Origin: JBBDYG01 sp040901765
GTDB taxonomy: Bacteria > Planctomycetota > Planctomycetia > Pirellulales > Lacipirellulaceae
Reading direction: 5' to 3'
Assembly: GCA_040901765.1 (NCBI GenBank)
Contig: JBBDYG010000091.1
Span: 29,311 to 93,310 of the forward strand
DNA: 64,000 bases
Position numbers and translations under genes: made by a program. The notes below the pieces were generated by a model, which worked only from the letters and a program-made list of their open reading frames with translations, did not search any database and was not told the DNA's origin. The number at the start of each line of letters is the position of its first letter. The first letter of the stretch is position 1. Below are positions 17,968 to 26,319 of this stretch, one piece after another.

Positions 17968-19422
17968 TCACTCGCCAATTGACGCTGCTACTCCATCCTC
18001 CGCCTGCTGATTAAGAAATCCTTCCACGCGTCGCTTGGCCAACTCTCCTTCCGCCAACGGACCTGCCATCATCATTGGTTGTGGCGCCTTCGATCGCCTT
18101 GTTTCCCGTTCCCCAAGATGTTCGGCGAAGACAATCAGTGATTTTTGCAGGTCGTTCTCGGGCTCGTTAAGCTCCTCAAGAGTGGAGTCCTCGGCGGCGC
18201 CGATCGGCAACTCCTCAGCGCGCAAGGCCATTGCCAGCGCAGGAACGGGAACCTCCAGGGGCGTATCCGTTCGTGGTCCACCTTTCGTCCGAATGACGGG
18301 CCCAAGCGAGTTCGCATTGCTGACGCGCGCGGTGAGCGCACCGAGATCCCATTTGTCGGAAAGATATTTGAGCAAGCTCGTGTGATCGAATTGCGTATTG
18401 ACGACGCCTTTGTCGATCCACGGCGAGATCAGTAAGGCGGGGACTCGCACGCCAAGCCGATTGAAGCCGTACTGCTCGTTTAAGTCGTCAGGCGGGATAC
18501 ACGACGGCGGCGACACATGATCATAGAAGCCGCCGTGTTCGTCGTAGAGCACGACAAGCAAGGTGCTCTGCCAGAGTCGTTCGTTCTTGCGGATCGCATT
18601 GTAAACGTTCGCGAGGAGGCGCTGAGCCCGCATCGTCGAATGAGCCGGGTGGTCATCGTTCTGTTCACCCTTCATGTAGTTGGGTTCAATAAAGCAGTAC
18701 TGAGGAAAATCTTCTTCGCGTTCTTTCGTGTTCGAGTAAAACGACCGCATGAATCTGTACCTCATGGCGTTCTTAACTCGACGCTGATGGGAGAGAACAA
18801 GCGACTGCGGAACGTCCCCGCAGTACACGCGCCACTTGATCCCGCGCTCGCTGAGGCGGTCAAAAATCGTGTCTTGCGTGTAGTGCAGGTACAGGTGGGT
18901 ATCGCCCACGCTCGTGGGCATCTCAACGAGACCTTGCGACGTGCCGCTGTGGACGAAGAATCGGTTTGTCCAGGTGGGGCCTGGGACCGACGAGAACCAA
19001 TGGTCGCAAATTGCAAAGTGGCGGGCGAGGCAGTGAAGTGCGGGGAGTGCGTCGAGCGCAAAGTAATTCATGATCTTTTGCGGATCCAGATTGGGTCGTT
19101 CCGGATGCTGCCGCTGGTACTCCGCCACGAAGCCTCCATTGTCCCCCGCAAGTTGCCGCTCGATGTTATGGAGTTCGTGCATCGGATCGGGATCGACGAT
19201 CGGATCAAACGACTCGGCTTGGTAGTACCTCGCGCCGTCCAACCCGGCGTTGAACCGCAAACTGGCAACATCAACTCCTTCAAGGTGAGGATAGACCGAT
19301 TTGAAACAACCGAGCATCTGATCGAAGGAATGGTTTTCCAGCATCAGCACGACGACGTGCTTGATGGGATCCGCGACTGGTCGCAATCGCTCAGCGAGAC
19401 GGCGGAAGACACCCATGTTCAA
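17968..19422 (-). CDS. Alkaline phosphatase-superfamily phosphoesterase (phospholipase C/AcpA-like)
   Basis: A 484-aa protein of the phosphoesterase family that hydrolyses phosphate esters or phospholipids. The signature VVVLMLENHSFDQMLG is at residues ~24-39, with the metal/nucleophile region around ENHSFD; WFSSVPGPTWTNRFFVHSGT is at about 150-170; VVLYDEHGGFYDHVSPP is near 300. Length fits the family. No signal peptide is seen, unlike secreted phospholipases C, so it may act inside the cell. It stands alone, transcribed toward the XRE region, with a Glu/Arg-rich C-terminal tail. Confidence 0.85.
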   Translation of the reverse strand: MNMGVFRRLAERLRPVADPIKHVVVLMLENHSFDQMLGCFKSVYPHLEGVDVASLRFNAGLDGARYYQAESFDPIVDPDPMHELHNIERQLAGDNGGFVAEYQRQHPERPNLDPQKIMNYFALDALPALHCLARHFAICDHWFSSVPGPTWTNRFFVHSGTSQGLVEMPTSVGDTHLYLHYTQDTIFDRLSERGIKWRVYCGDVPQSLVLSHQRRVKNAMRYRFMRSFYSNTKEREEDFPQYCFIEPNYMKGEQNDDHPAHSTMRAQRLLANVYNAIRKNERLWQSTLLVVLYDEHGGFYDHVSPPSCIPPDDLNEQYGFNRLGVRVPALLISPWIDKGVVNTQFDHTSLLKYLSDKWDLGALTARVSNANSLGPVIRTKGGPRTDTPLEVPVPALAMALRAEELPIGAAEDSTLEELNEPENDLQKSLIVFAEHLGERETRRSKAPQPMMMAGPLAEGELAKRRVEGFLNQQAEDGVAASIGE

Positions 19423-19506
19423 TGCCTAGGAGACGCGGACTGAATCTTTCTAAACTGTACTGGCTGCTCGGCAAGTTGGTAGTATCGGTGACTCTTGCTG
19501 AGAGCC

Positions 19507-22500
19507 CTAATCACTTGCAATAACGCGGAACGGAATAGCGAACGTTTCCATCAGATAGTTCTCCGTGACAGCCATCAACTCCAGTTGCTCGCGGGAAACG
19601 GCTGACTTCGAGATGCCTGGCTGGATGATGGCAACTTTTAAAAGAACCCGCTGAACGTCCGACTTCTCCCGTATCCGCATGAGATCGCTTGCGGTCCCCT
19701 TCTCGTACCGAGTGGCCGTCGCGCTGCCGCGGGTTCGCGGCTCGCGGCGCAATAAGTGGGTGAATAGATCGCGCTGCTTTTCGATCCACCGAATGCTTTT
19801 CTGAGCCTGTCCGCAAAGTTCGTAGAGTTCCTTGATGCGGGCTCCCGGCTGGTCACCCGCGGCAAACTTGCAGTGCCAGAACTCGACTTCAATCTGACCA
19901 GTTGCTTCGCAGATCGCGACGACATCGGCGCTTTCTCCTTTGTCATCGTCATCGAAGATCACTGAAAACTCTGGGCGCTTCTTGAGTTCTGCGATCACGC
20001 GATGCTGAATCGATTTGGGATTCTTTGCGAGTCCCTGAGATTCGACGCGGATATCAGTGCCCTTCCAGTCCCACGTCTCGATCCGATCGGGGGGAAACGG
20101 ATCCGGCTTCGCGCGCAACTCGACGTACTCCACGCCAGTCAACGATGAGCCGTCAGCGTACCAGATCGTGGGGACGTGCTCTTCAAAGAACTCGGCGAGT
20201 GTGCTTTCCTTACCGCGGTGCTTAATCGTTGCCTTGCTTTTATCCTTTACTTCGATGGAGTAATCGGGATTCCCGTCATTCTTGAAGAGCTTGAGCTCAA
20301 ACGTGGCCGACGCATCAGCGCCAGAAACCGAGAACACCAGGGGCGCCGTTTCCGATGGATCCACAAGTTCAATTTCAGCGTCGTGACGATAGACGTTTTT
20401 GCCGTCGATCTGGAATGCGAACGCCTGCTCCGGCTCTCGGAAGAACAACTCGGGCCACTCAATCCCAATGGGCATCTTCGCCGGACGCTCGGCGACAAGC
20501 ACGGGCACCAAAGTCCCTTTCAAAACCTCGTCGGGATCGAGCTTGGGATCGACGAGTTTTGAACCCACGGCGTCGCACCAGGTCGTGAGCTGCAAGAGAT
20601 TGGTCGTCTTGTAGGACCAAATACGACCCTTGTAGGAACACCCGAGCGTGGTTCGCGAGCCATTCTCAAAACCCTGGCCGAAGAGGTTCGATCGGATGGC
20701 TTTCTGCTTTTGCGCTTCGGTCATGCCGGATTCGACATCGCTCCCGGCGCGCATCGTATACCGAATGAGTCGCCCCAATTGTTCGAGCAGGCCGACGTTT
20801 TGGAGCTTCAGCCGGGTGATTCCCGCCAGACAGCGAAAGATCTCTGGTCCTTTGATCTGCTCCACTTCCTCGCCTGCGACCGCCTTGGCGAGCTTCTTGA
20901 AGAAGCCCGCATTGCTGGAGTTGTGAATGAAAAGCAAGCCCTTCTTCTTGTTCCAATGCAGGACGTAGAGCTGCCAATCCCAGTTGTGGATTTCGTCAAT
21001 CTGCGCCCAATCAATCGAGACCCGTTTGGTGGTGACGACGACGAGCGTTCGCTCCTGGGGATTGAGGGTTTCATACACCTTGTCCAAAGAATCGTAGGCC
21101 GGGATGCCAACGCTGAAATTCTCCGGCGACCAATCCGAACATTTGGTACGGTACGCCACCGTGCTCATGGCAGGCTTTACATTTTGCAGCGTGATTTCTT
21201 TAGGGAGGTCTTGGAAGCCGCCCAAAAACTCCCATAGATTGAATTCCGCACTCGTGGCTTTCTCGCTGATTAGCGGCAACAGCACGTTCCAGTCGCTGTC
21301 GTGCTGGTAGAGCCGTCGCAGCTCCTCCTTGACTTCAAGGTCAGCAACATTGGCGATGAACGTAGCGTTACCCAACTGCGGCTTTGTCCGGGTGAATCGT
21401 CCCGCGAGTTGCAGGGTGACGGCCAGAGTCTTGCGGATGTCGTGAAACGCCGCGATTTTTAGTTCGGGAAGATCGAAACCCTCCCCGAGCATGTCGACGC
21501 ACACGACGATGCGCGATTCCCCGGAAATCAATTTGGCGCGCACGGCCTCTCGTTCCGATTTGGAAGTGATGCCCGTATGCAACTCGACCGGATTGAATTC
21601 GGCGTACTGCTTGTAGCACTCGAACACCTCCTTTGCCCGACCGACGCTTTGAACGCGGGCCATCAGGATGTGGACGCGACTGAGGTCCTCGCGAAGCTGA
21701 GCCACGGCAGCTTCGGCGATCGCCGCGTCTTTCTTGTCAGGGGCGAATTCGATGACCGGCTTGAATGTGATCGCCTTGAAATACCCTTGTTCTTGCGCTT
21801 GGCGCAATCCGAAAGTGAAGAGCCGCTTACCCGCAATTGGCCTGTCGTCATTGCGAAACGGAGTGGCCGTAAACTGAACGATGCGACTGGCAGCAAAGGC
21901 GTCGCGAAAGGCGGACCAGGTGGGAGCCGCAACGTGATGCGCTTCATCAATGAACAGGCAGGAACTTAACGACGCCATGCGAGCCATCACATCGGGCTCG
22001 CATTGGCTCGCCAGCGGCATCGTCGTCACGATGACATTGCACTTCCGAAATAAGGCGTCGACCTCGTCCGGGGTCTTCGGTCGCTTATTGAGCATGCCGA
22101 CGACGGGATACTTTGCGGATGCGGCAATAACTCCAAAGTAAGGTTCCTTCAGCAAACCGAGCGTCAAGAACTTCGCGGCGAGCTGGATTCGCAGCGCATC
22201 GGACGGCACCACGACGAGCACTCGTTCACAACGTTCGGCGACCAACGTCGCAATCATGGTTTCGGTCTTGCCGACGCCGGTGGGAAGGACAACCGTGCCT
22301 GGCTCCATGCTCACGGTCCAATGTGATTGAATGCCGTGAATGGCGCCTAACTGCGGCGGTCGCAATCCACCGACGCCTTGCTCGACCGCTTCAGCTTTGT
22401 AGGCAAAGGCCTCGCGCCAAGACTCGCGCACTTCCTCTACGTTGCTCTCGAATGCCGCGAGCGACGTGGGTTGAGTTCCCTGCCCGGGATGCTGGATCCA

Positions 22501-22782
22501 TTTGCCGCCGGTGAGATCCAGCGGCGCTTTGCCTTTTGGCTTGATCGCAGCGTGGAGATGGCGGACTGCGTAGGCGATGTCAGCGGGCGGCGCCACATTA
22601 GTGGTAAATACATGAACTACGGGACTGTCGTCCGATCGTTGAAAGCCAAAGCCATGTTTGTAGCCACTTTGATACTCGTAGCATTTCGCCTCGCCCTTCC
22701 AGCGAGGAACGCCGAGTTGCCGGACAAGATTTCCGTTCTCCTTAAGATCGATGAGATAGAGCGCTGGGAGCGAGACTTCCAC
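19507..22782 (-). CDS. DEAD/DEAH-type SF2 helicase with C-terminal nuclease-like domain (likely defence)
   Basis: A 1091-aa protein. The SF2 helicase core has Walker A LPTGVGKTET (about 164), DEAH box FIDEAHH (about 276), SAT-like FTATPFRND (about 298) and a motif VI-like LAGRFTRTKPQ (about 450). The middle is unknown. Residues ~925-1000 contain ESADVVAICEATGQIEVEFW followed by HCKF, an arrangement of Asp, Glu and Lys like a PD-(D/E)XK nuclease. A helicase joined to a nuclease, next to an AbiE pair, fits a single-protein anti-phage system; this is inference. No methyltransferase lies beside it. Confidence 0.75.
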   Translation of the reverse strand: MEVSLPALYLIDLKENGNLVRQLGVPRWKGEAKCYEYQSGYKHGFGFQRSDDSPVVHVFTTNVAPPADIAYAVRHLHAAIKPKGKAPLDLTGGKWIQHPGQGTQPTSLAAFESNVEEVRESWREAFAYKAEAVEQGVGGLRPPQLGAIHGIQSHWTVSMEPGTVVLPTGVGKTETMIATLVAERCERVLVVVPSDALRIQLAAKFLTLGLLKEPYFGVIAASAKYPVVGMLNKRPKTPDEVDALFRKCNVIVTTMPLASQCEPDVMARMASLSSCLFIDEAHHVAAPTWSAFRDAFAASRIVQFTATPFRNDDRPIAGKRLFTFGLRQAQEQGYFKAITFKPVIEFAPDKKDAAIAEAAVAQLREDLSRVHILMARVQSVGRAKEVFECYKQYAEFNPVELHTGITSKSEREAVRAKLISGESRIVVCVDMLGEGFDLPELKIAAFHDIRKTLAVTLQLAGRFTRTKPQLGNATFIANVADLEVKEELRRLYQHDSDWNVLLPLISEKATSAEFNLWEFLGGFQDLPKEITLQNVKPAMSTVAYRTKCSDWSPENFSVGIPAYDSLDKVYETLNPQERTLVVVTTKRVSIDWAQIDEIHNWDWQLYVLHWNKKKGLLFIHNSSNAGFFKKLAKAVAGEEVEQIKGPEIFRCLAGITRLKLQNVGLLEQLGRLIRYTMRAGSDVESGMTEAQKQKAIRSNLFGQGFENGSRTTLGCSYKGRIWSYKTTNLLQLTTWCDAVGSKLVDPKLDPDEVLKGTLVPVLVAERPAKMPIGIEWPELFFREPEQAFAFQIDGKNVYRHDAEIELVDPSETAPLVFSVSGADASATFELKLFKNDGNPDYSIEVKDKSKATIKHRGKESTLAEFFEEHVPTIWYADGSSLTGVEYVELRAKPDPFPPDRIETWDWKGTDIRVESQGLAKNPKSIQHRVIAELKKRPEFSVIFDDDDKGESADVVAICEATGQIEVEFWHCKFAAGDQPGARIKELYELCGQAQKSIRWIEKQRDLFTHLLRREPRTRGSATATRYEKGTASDLMRIREKSDVQRVLLKVAIIQPGISKSAVSREQLELMAVTENYLMETFAIPFRVIASD

Positions 22783-22892
22783 AATGCAAACTCCGAATAA
22801 GCGGTGGCATTAGTGCCTCATGCTACAACGGCTGTTTAGCAAAGTCGATATTTGGAGGATCTTGTGACACGGTTGGCAGAGACGCAAGACGA

Positions 22893-23807
22893 TTACGTCC
22901 AAGGTCCGGGCGCCTTCCATTGCTGGGTGAACGTCGCACCGCTGGCAACCGCGTCCGCCACCGGCGAAAGAAATCTCGCGAGAGTCTCAATGACAGGGGC
23001 GAGATCGCCCGGCGCTTCCGCGAGCCGCGTCTTCCGAACGAACGCAGTCCACTGCGTTTGCTTCGTAGCGTCTGCGGCAAACTCTTGAGTGAGCGCCGTC
23101 GGTGCGGCAATCACTTCCGTCCCGCGATGTCGAAAGGTCGCGGCGATGGCCCGTGCGAGCGTCGCTCCGTCAAAATCAAATTGCCGCGACAGCGACCAGA
23201 GATCGAAGAAGTCCTTCATGCGACTATTAAGCATGCCGAGCTTCGTCATCGCTTCAAACTTCTCGGCCACCACAGTTTCCCGGCTGTAGCCCTTCAGCCG
23301 CGGCGCGGGCAACTCCAGCAGCGTGGGATAGTCCGTCATCAACGGTTCCGGAATCGTCACGTCGCCAAAGCCCAGATCGATCTGCATCGCAAACCGTGAT
23401 TTTTCCAAGTACGCGAGAAAGGTCACGCGAACGCCTTCGTAGTCCGCGTCTTCCTTGATCACGTTGGCCTCCAGCGACGCGGCGTCGAAGCGCAGCCCGT
23501 CCGGCTCGGTCTCGATTTCGCAAATCTCCCGAAACGCGGCCGCGATCTCATCGCGGTCATTGCCCGTCTTCCCGAGAAAATCGATGTCGCGCGTCGGCCG
23601 AAACTCCGCCGCCTTCCACGCCGTAAACATCAGCGCCCCTTTGAGCACAAACTTCTCTGCGTGGCGTGAGAGACTAACGCGGTAGAGAAACCGCTCCATA
23701 ACGAAGTATTGGAAGATTTCCTGAAACGGCCGCCTGCTCGTCTTGGCGATTTGTTGCAGTCGCTGCCGAATCGAATGGGCCAGATCCTTCTTGGGCCCTG
23801 CGGTCAT
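22893..23807 (-). CDS. abiEii: AbiEii-like nucleotidyltransferase toxin
   Basis: A 304-aa toxin of the type IV toxin-antitoxin/abortive infection system AbiE. The nucleotidyltransferase core shows FVLKGALMF, then RPTRDIDFLG with the DxD metal-binding pair (about 69-75). A later conserved KDFFDLW segment lies at about 200. Family members modify tRNA or other targets with nucleotides to halt growth. Its ATG overlaps the antitoxin stop by 4 bp (ATGA, 23804-23807). Confidence 0.9.
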   Translation of the reverse strand: MTAGPKKDLAHSIRQRLQQIAKTSRRPFQEIFQYFVMERFLYRVSLSRHAEKFVLKGALMFTAWKAAEFRPTRDIDFLGKTGNDRDEIAAAFREICEIETEPDGLRFDAASLEANVIKEDADYEGVRVTFLAYLEKSRFAMQIDLGFGDVTIPEPLMTDYPTLLELPAPRLKGYSRETVVAEKFEAMTKLGMLNSRMKDFFDLWSLSRQFDFDGATLARAIAATFRHRGTEVIAAPTALTQEFAADATKQTQWTAFVRKTRLAEAPGDLAPVIETLARFLSPVADAVASGATFTQQWKAPGPWT

Positions 23808-24430
23808 AGAATCGCCTCCAGATAGGGCTGCATCACTTTCTTCACGCGGCAGACGTCGGCGAAGTGCAGCAGCGCATCCACGTTGTACTTCTTCTGCCGC
23901 TGATAGAATCGCACGGCCTCCAGGCAGGTGTCGAGTCCGATTCGACTGCGATACTTGAAACAGTCGGCCAGCGTTTTCTCACGGCTGTAAACCTTGGCGA
24001 CGATCGGCCCCAACCGATGCTTTTCAATTCCCTCGGAAAACGCCTTGCCGCTGAAGCGAAAGCTCGCAATCGGCGGGTGATCAATTCGCGGCGGCTCGGC
24101 GCTCCGCGGAATCGCCACATAGACTTCGTGTGGGATTTGCGTGGTAAGTTCGTGGAACGAGAGCGCCGAGATCAGGCAGATGACGCCCTGCGGCACTTTG
24201 GCGGCGACGACTGCCAGATCAGGATTGGGAAGCGGTTCGGCGTCGGCGAGACGGTAGAGCCCCCGAGTCAGCCGCTCCAGCGTCCCATTCTCCAGCATCC
24301 GCTCAATGGTGCCGCGGGTGATCCCAGCGCGCAGCGCATCGGCCAGACGGAGCATGCCCGAGCGTTTGCGGAACGCGGCGAGCGCTTTCTTTTCAGCGGG
24401 TGAGATCGTTTTGGGGGCTGTTGTTGCCAT
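23804..24430 (-). CDS. abiEi: AbiEi-like antitoxin and autoregulator
   Basis: A 208-aa protein. The N-terminal winged HTH (about 20-65: RLADALRAGITRGTIERML ... LTRGLYRL) is followed by the C-terminal antitoxin domain (ICLISALSFHELT, DCFKYRSRIG, EAVRFY). AbiEi proteins bind inverted repeats in their own promoter and repress the operon, which fits the palindrome just upstream. First gene of the pair. Confidence 0.9.
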   Translation of the reverse strand: MATTAPKTISPAEKKALAAFRKRSGMLRLADALRAGITRGTIERMLENGTLERLTRGLYRLADAEPLPNPDLAVVAAKVPQGVICLISALSFHELTTQIPHEVYVAIPRSAEPPRIDHPPIASFRFSGKAFSEGIEKHRLGPIVAKVYSREKTLADCFKYRSRIGLDTCLEAVRFYQRQKKYNVDALLHFADVCRVKKVMQPYLEAIL

Positions 24431-24476
24431 AAGTCAATATACCTCCAAATATTACATTCTGGCGGTATTTTGACTT
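24431..24476 (-). promoter_or_regulatory. AbiE operator: inverted repeat at the promoter
   Basis: The arms AAGTCAATATACCTCC (24431-24446) and GGCGGTATTTTGACTT (24461-24476) match at 14 of 16 positions with a 14-bp spacer. On the minus strand the repeat covers AT-rich -10-like boxes directly before the abiEi ATG at 24430. This is the expected place for AbiEi autorepression. Confidence 0.7.
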
Positions 24477-24549
24477 AAAATGCACATGATGGTCAAGCGG
24501 AAAGAATCGCCGAAAGCCGTTCCCAGGCGGGAATTTTCGATGCCCAGGC

Positions 24550-24975
24550 TCACTCCATAAATCCTTGGCGGGAAAGCCAATCCCCCAGGGCCTCTTCGAC
24601 AATCTCCTGCTGGGTGTCGGGCTTGGCGTGTTTGAGTCGCTGCTCCAAGTAAGCCCGCCTTAGCGACTGAGCCATTCGGTGCGGCAGCCGAACGGTCACG
24701 GGCACAAGAACTTGATCCAACACTTCGCTTGCTTCGGGCGCCTCTTGGCTCGACCGTCCGCGACTGCTGAGACGACTGGCGCGGGATCGCGATTCCTTCG
24801 GCTCGTTGTTCTCTGCCGCGGGCTGCTGCAACTTCACAATCTTTTCGACGGGAAGTTTGCTCGGAGGCGCTTCAACCGCCGCCGGTTTCAACTCTTTCGT
24901 CTCCTGCCCCTTGATGAACGCCATCTTAGCAGGCGTGATTTCCATCGCATCTCCCAGTGATCTTCGCTCAGCCAT
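24550..24975 (-). CDS. Ribbon-helix-helix-type partition partner (ParB/ParG-like)
   Basis: A 141-aa protein. There is a flexible Pro/Lys/Ser-rich N-terminus (residues 1-85), then VTVRLPHRMAQSLRRAYLEQ and a following helix, consistent with a ribbon-helix-helix DNA-binding domain. The start overlaps the ParA stop by 8 bp. A ParA followed by a small RHH protein is the standard type Ib partition layout, so this is the likely centromere-binding protein. Confidence 0.65.
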   Translation of the reverse strand: MAERRSLGDAMEITPAKMAFIKGQETKELKPAAVEAPPSKLPVEKIVKLQQPAAENNEPKESRSRASRLSSRGRSSQEAPEASEVLDQVLVPVTVRLPHRMAQSLRRAYLEQRLKHAKPDTQQEIVEEALGDWLSRQGFME

Positions 24976-25642
24976 TTTCTACCTTCTGCCTCCCCGCTTG
25001 TCGTTTATCTGCCATCGCTTCTCCCACTAATTCAGTGAACAACGCGTCCATGTCGGCTGCCGCCTGCACGCCTTTGCGTCCAAACCGGCCGACCACGGTT
25101 CCCTGCTGTGCAGCATCTCTGAACGATTGCAGGTCGCGAATGACGCACGACGCGACTTGAAGCCCAAGCTTGGGAGCGTTGTCGCGAAGCTCCCGGCTAA
25201 TCGTGTCGTGGGTTTTCATCTTGTTGAGCACCAGTCTGCCCTCGGGCCTCCCGCCGTTGATCCCTTGGGCGTACCGAAGGACCGTCGTGGCTCCGGCGAC
25301 CGACCGAACATCAAGGATCGAAGGCGAAATCGGGAAAATTGCCAAGTCCGCAAGAATGAGCAAGGTGCGGCTCAGATCTTCTAGCCCTCCGGGAGCATCC
25401 CCGACAACAAAATCGTGGCTGGAAATCAATTCTTGGGCGATTACGAGGCACTCCTCGGCAGTGTCAGCGACCCGAACGGCAATTTCCGGTTCAACTTCGC
25501 CAATCCACTGCGAACTCGAACGTTGTTTGTCCGTGTCGAGCAACGCCGTTTGAAAACCCTGGTCGAAGAGCCACACGGCGAGGTGCGTCGCGAGCGTGCT
25601 TTTGCCCACGCCGCCTTTGGAATTTGCGCAAACGATCATCAT
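24968..25642 (-). CDS. parA: ParA-type partition ATPase
   Basis: A Walker-type ATPase for plasmid segregation. Deviant Walker A KGGVGKST lies near the start (residues ~9-16), DTDKQRSS at about 36 and the switch motif VVGDAPGG near 80. The start at ATG 25642 matches the usual ParA N-terminus (MIVCANSKGGVGKST); the open frame extends to 25774 and ATG 25702 is an alternative. A start codon without a clear SD makes the exact N-terminus uncertain. Next to iterons and RepA, it completes a plasmid maintenance cassette. Confidence 0.85.
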   Translation of the reverse strand: MMIVCANSKGGVGKSTLATHLAVWLFDQGFQTALLDTDKQRSSSQWIGEVEPEIAVRVADTAEECLVIAQELISSHDFVVGDAPGGLEDLSRTLLILADLAIFPISPSILDVRSVAGATTVLRYAQGINGGRPEGRLVLNKMKTHDTISRELRDNAPKLGLQVASCVIRDLQSFRDAAQQGTVVGRFGRKGVQAAADMDALFTELVGEAMADKRQAGRQKVENG

Positions 25643-25925
25643 GCTTCGACAGTCGCACGAAAGCTTCCAGACTGACAAGCATGTTTCTTTGCGGCGATGC
25701 ATTATTTCTGACAGGCATTCCGGCTGGCCTGCTGGGACGCTTCGCGACTGCGCGGCAACCATCACGGCTTTCAACCCGTTATGTCGGTCAGCAAGTCAGC
25801 AAGCATGCTTACATGCTGGCAACTCCAAGCCTGAATCGGTCACACGCCAGACAGCGGGCATTTCCAATTCGCTAAAAACGTATGTGAAGCCCCTAGAGGG
25901 AAAGCGTGCAGAAAAGCCTGGCATT

Positions 25926-26200
25926 CTACGGTGAAACGATGCAGAGTTTCTCCGTCATCATCGACTCGGCACAGACTTAATACGGTGAACCGAGACAGGG
26001 ATCGGCGCCAATACGATCCCAGATCGATCTCGCGGCCACATTCGACCTTAGGGTGAAGCGAGGCAGGAACCTACGGTGAAGCGAGACAGATTCGGGAAAT
26101 GTTCTACAGGGAAATGAAACAGGCAACTGCGGTGAAGTGAAGCAGGAAGAGGAGGGAAACGAGACAGGAAACATCTCGCCTCTACGGTGAAATGAGACAG
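25926..26200 (+). repeat. Iteron array of a plasmid replication origin (8 copies)
   Basis: Eight same-strand copies close to CTACGGTGAARYGAGACAG start at 25926, 25980, 26048, 26071, 26104, 26127, 26149 and 26182. The last six are spaced 23, 33, 23, 22 and 33 bp, i.e. near multiples of 11, so they face the same side of the helix. They lie directly upstream of repA and are followed by an AT-rich stretch (26201-26275). Such iterons bind RepA and start theta replication and also control copy number. Confidence 0.85.
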
Positions 26201-26277
26201 AAAAAACAGGCGTAAGTATTCGATAGAAAAAGGCTTTTCAAGGGTGTAACTCTTGTGTTAATAACTTTAAGTAACTT

Positions 26278-26302
26278 GCAACAACAGATGACCTGTTGCT
26301 GC
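26278..26302 (+). promoter_or_regulatory. Inverted repeat in the repA leader
   Basis: GCAACAACAG (26278-26287) and CTGTTGCTGC (26293-26302) match at 9 of 10 positions with a 5-bp spacer. It ends 17 bp before the repA ATG. It could be a RepA dimer operator or a leader hairpin limiting repA translation. Confidence 0.45.
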
Positions 26303-26319
26303 TTTCTTCATGAGGATTG

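Noticed and set aside
17618..17978. Minus-strand frames in the 17.5-18.0 kb gap
   Set aside because: Low-complexity, Arg/Gly/Pro-rich translations with no start signal or family.
25926..26200. CRISPR array
   Set aside because: Repeats are 19 bp, degenerate and very closely spaced, and lie next to repA; they are iterons.
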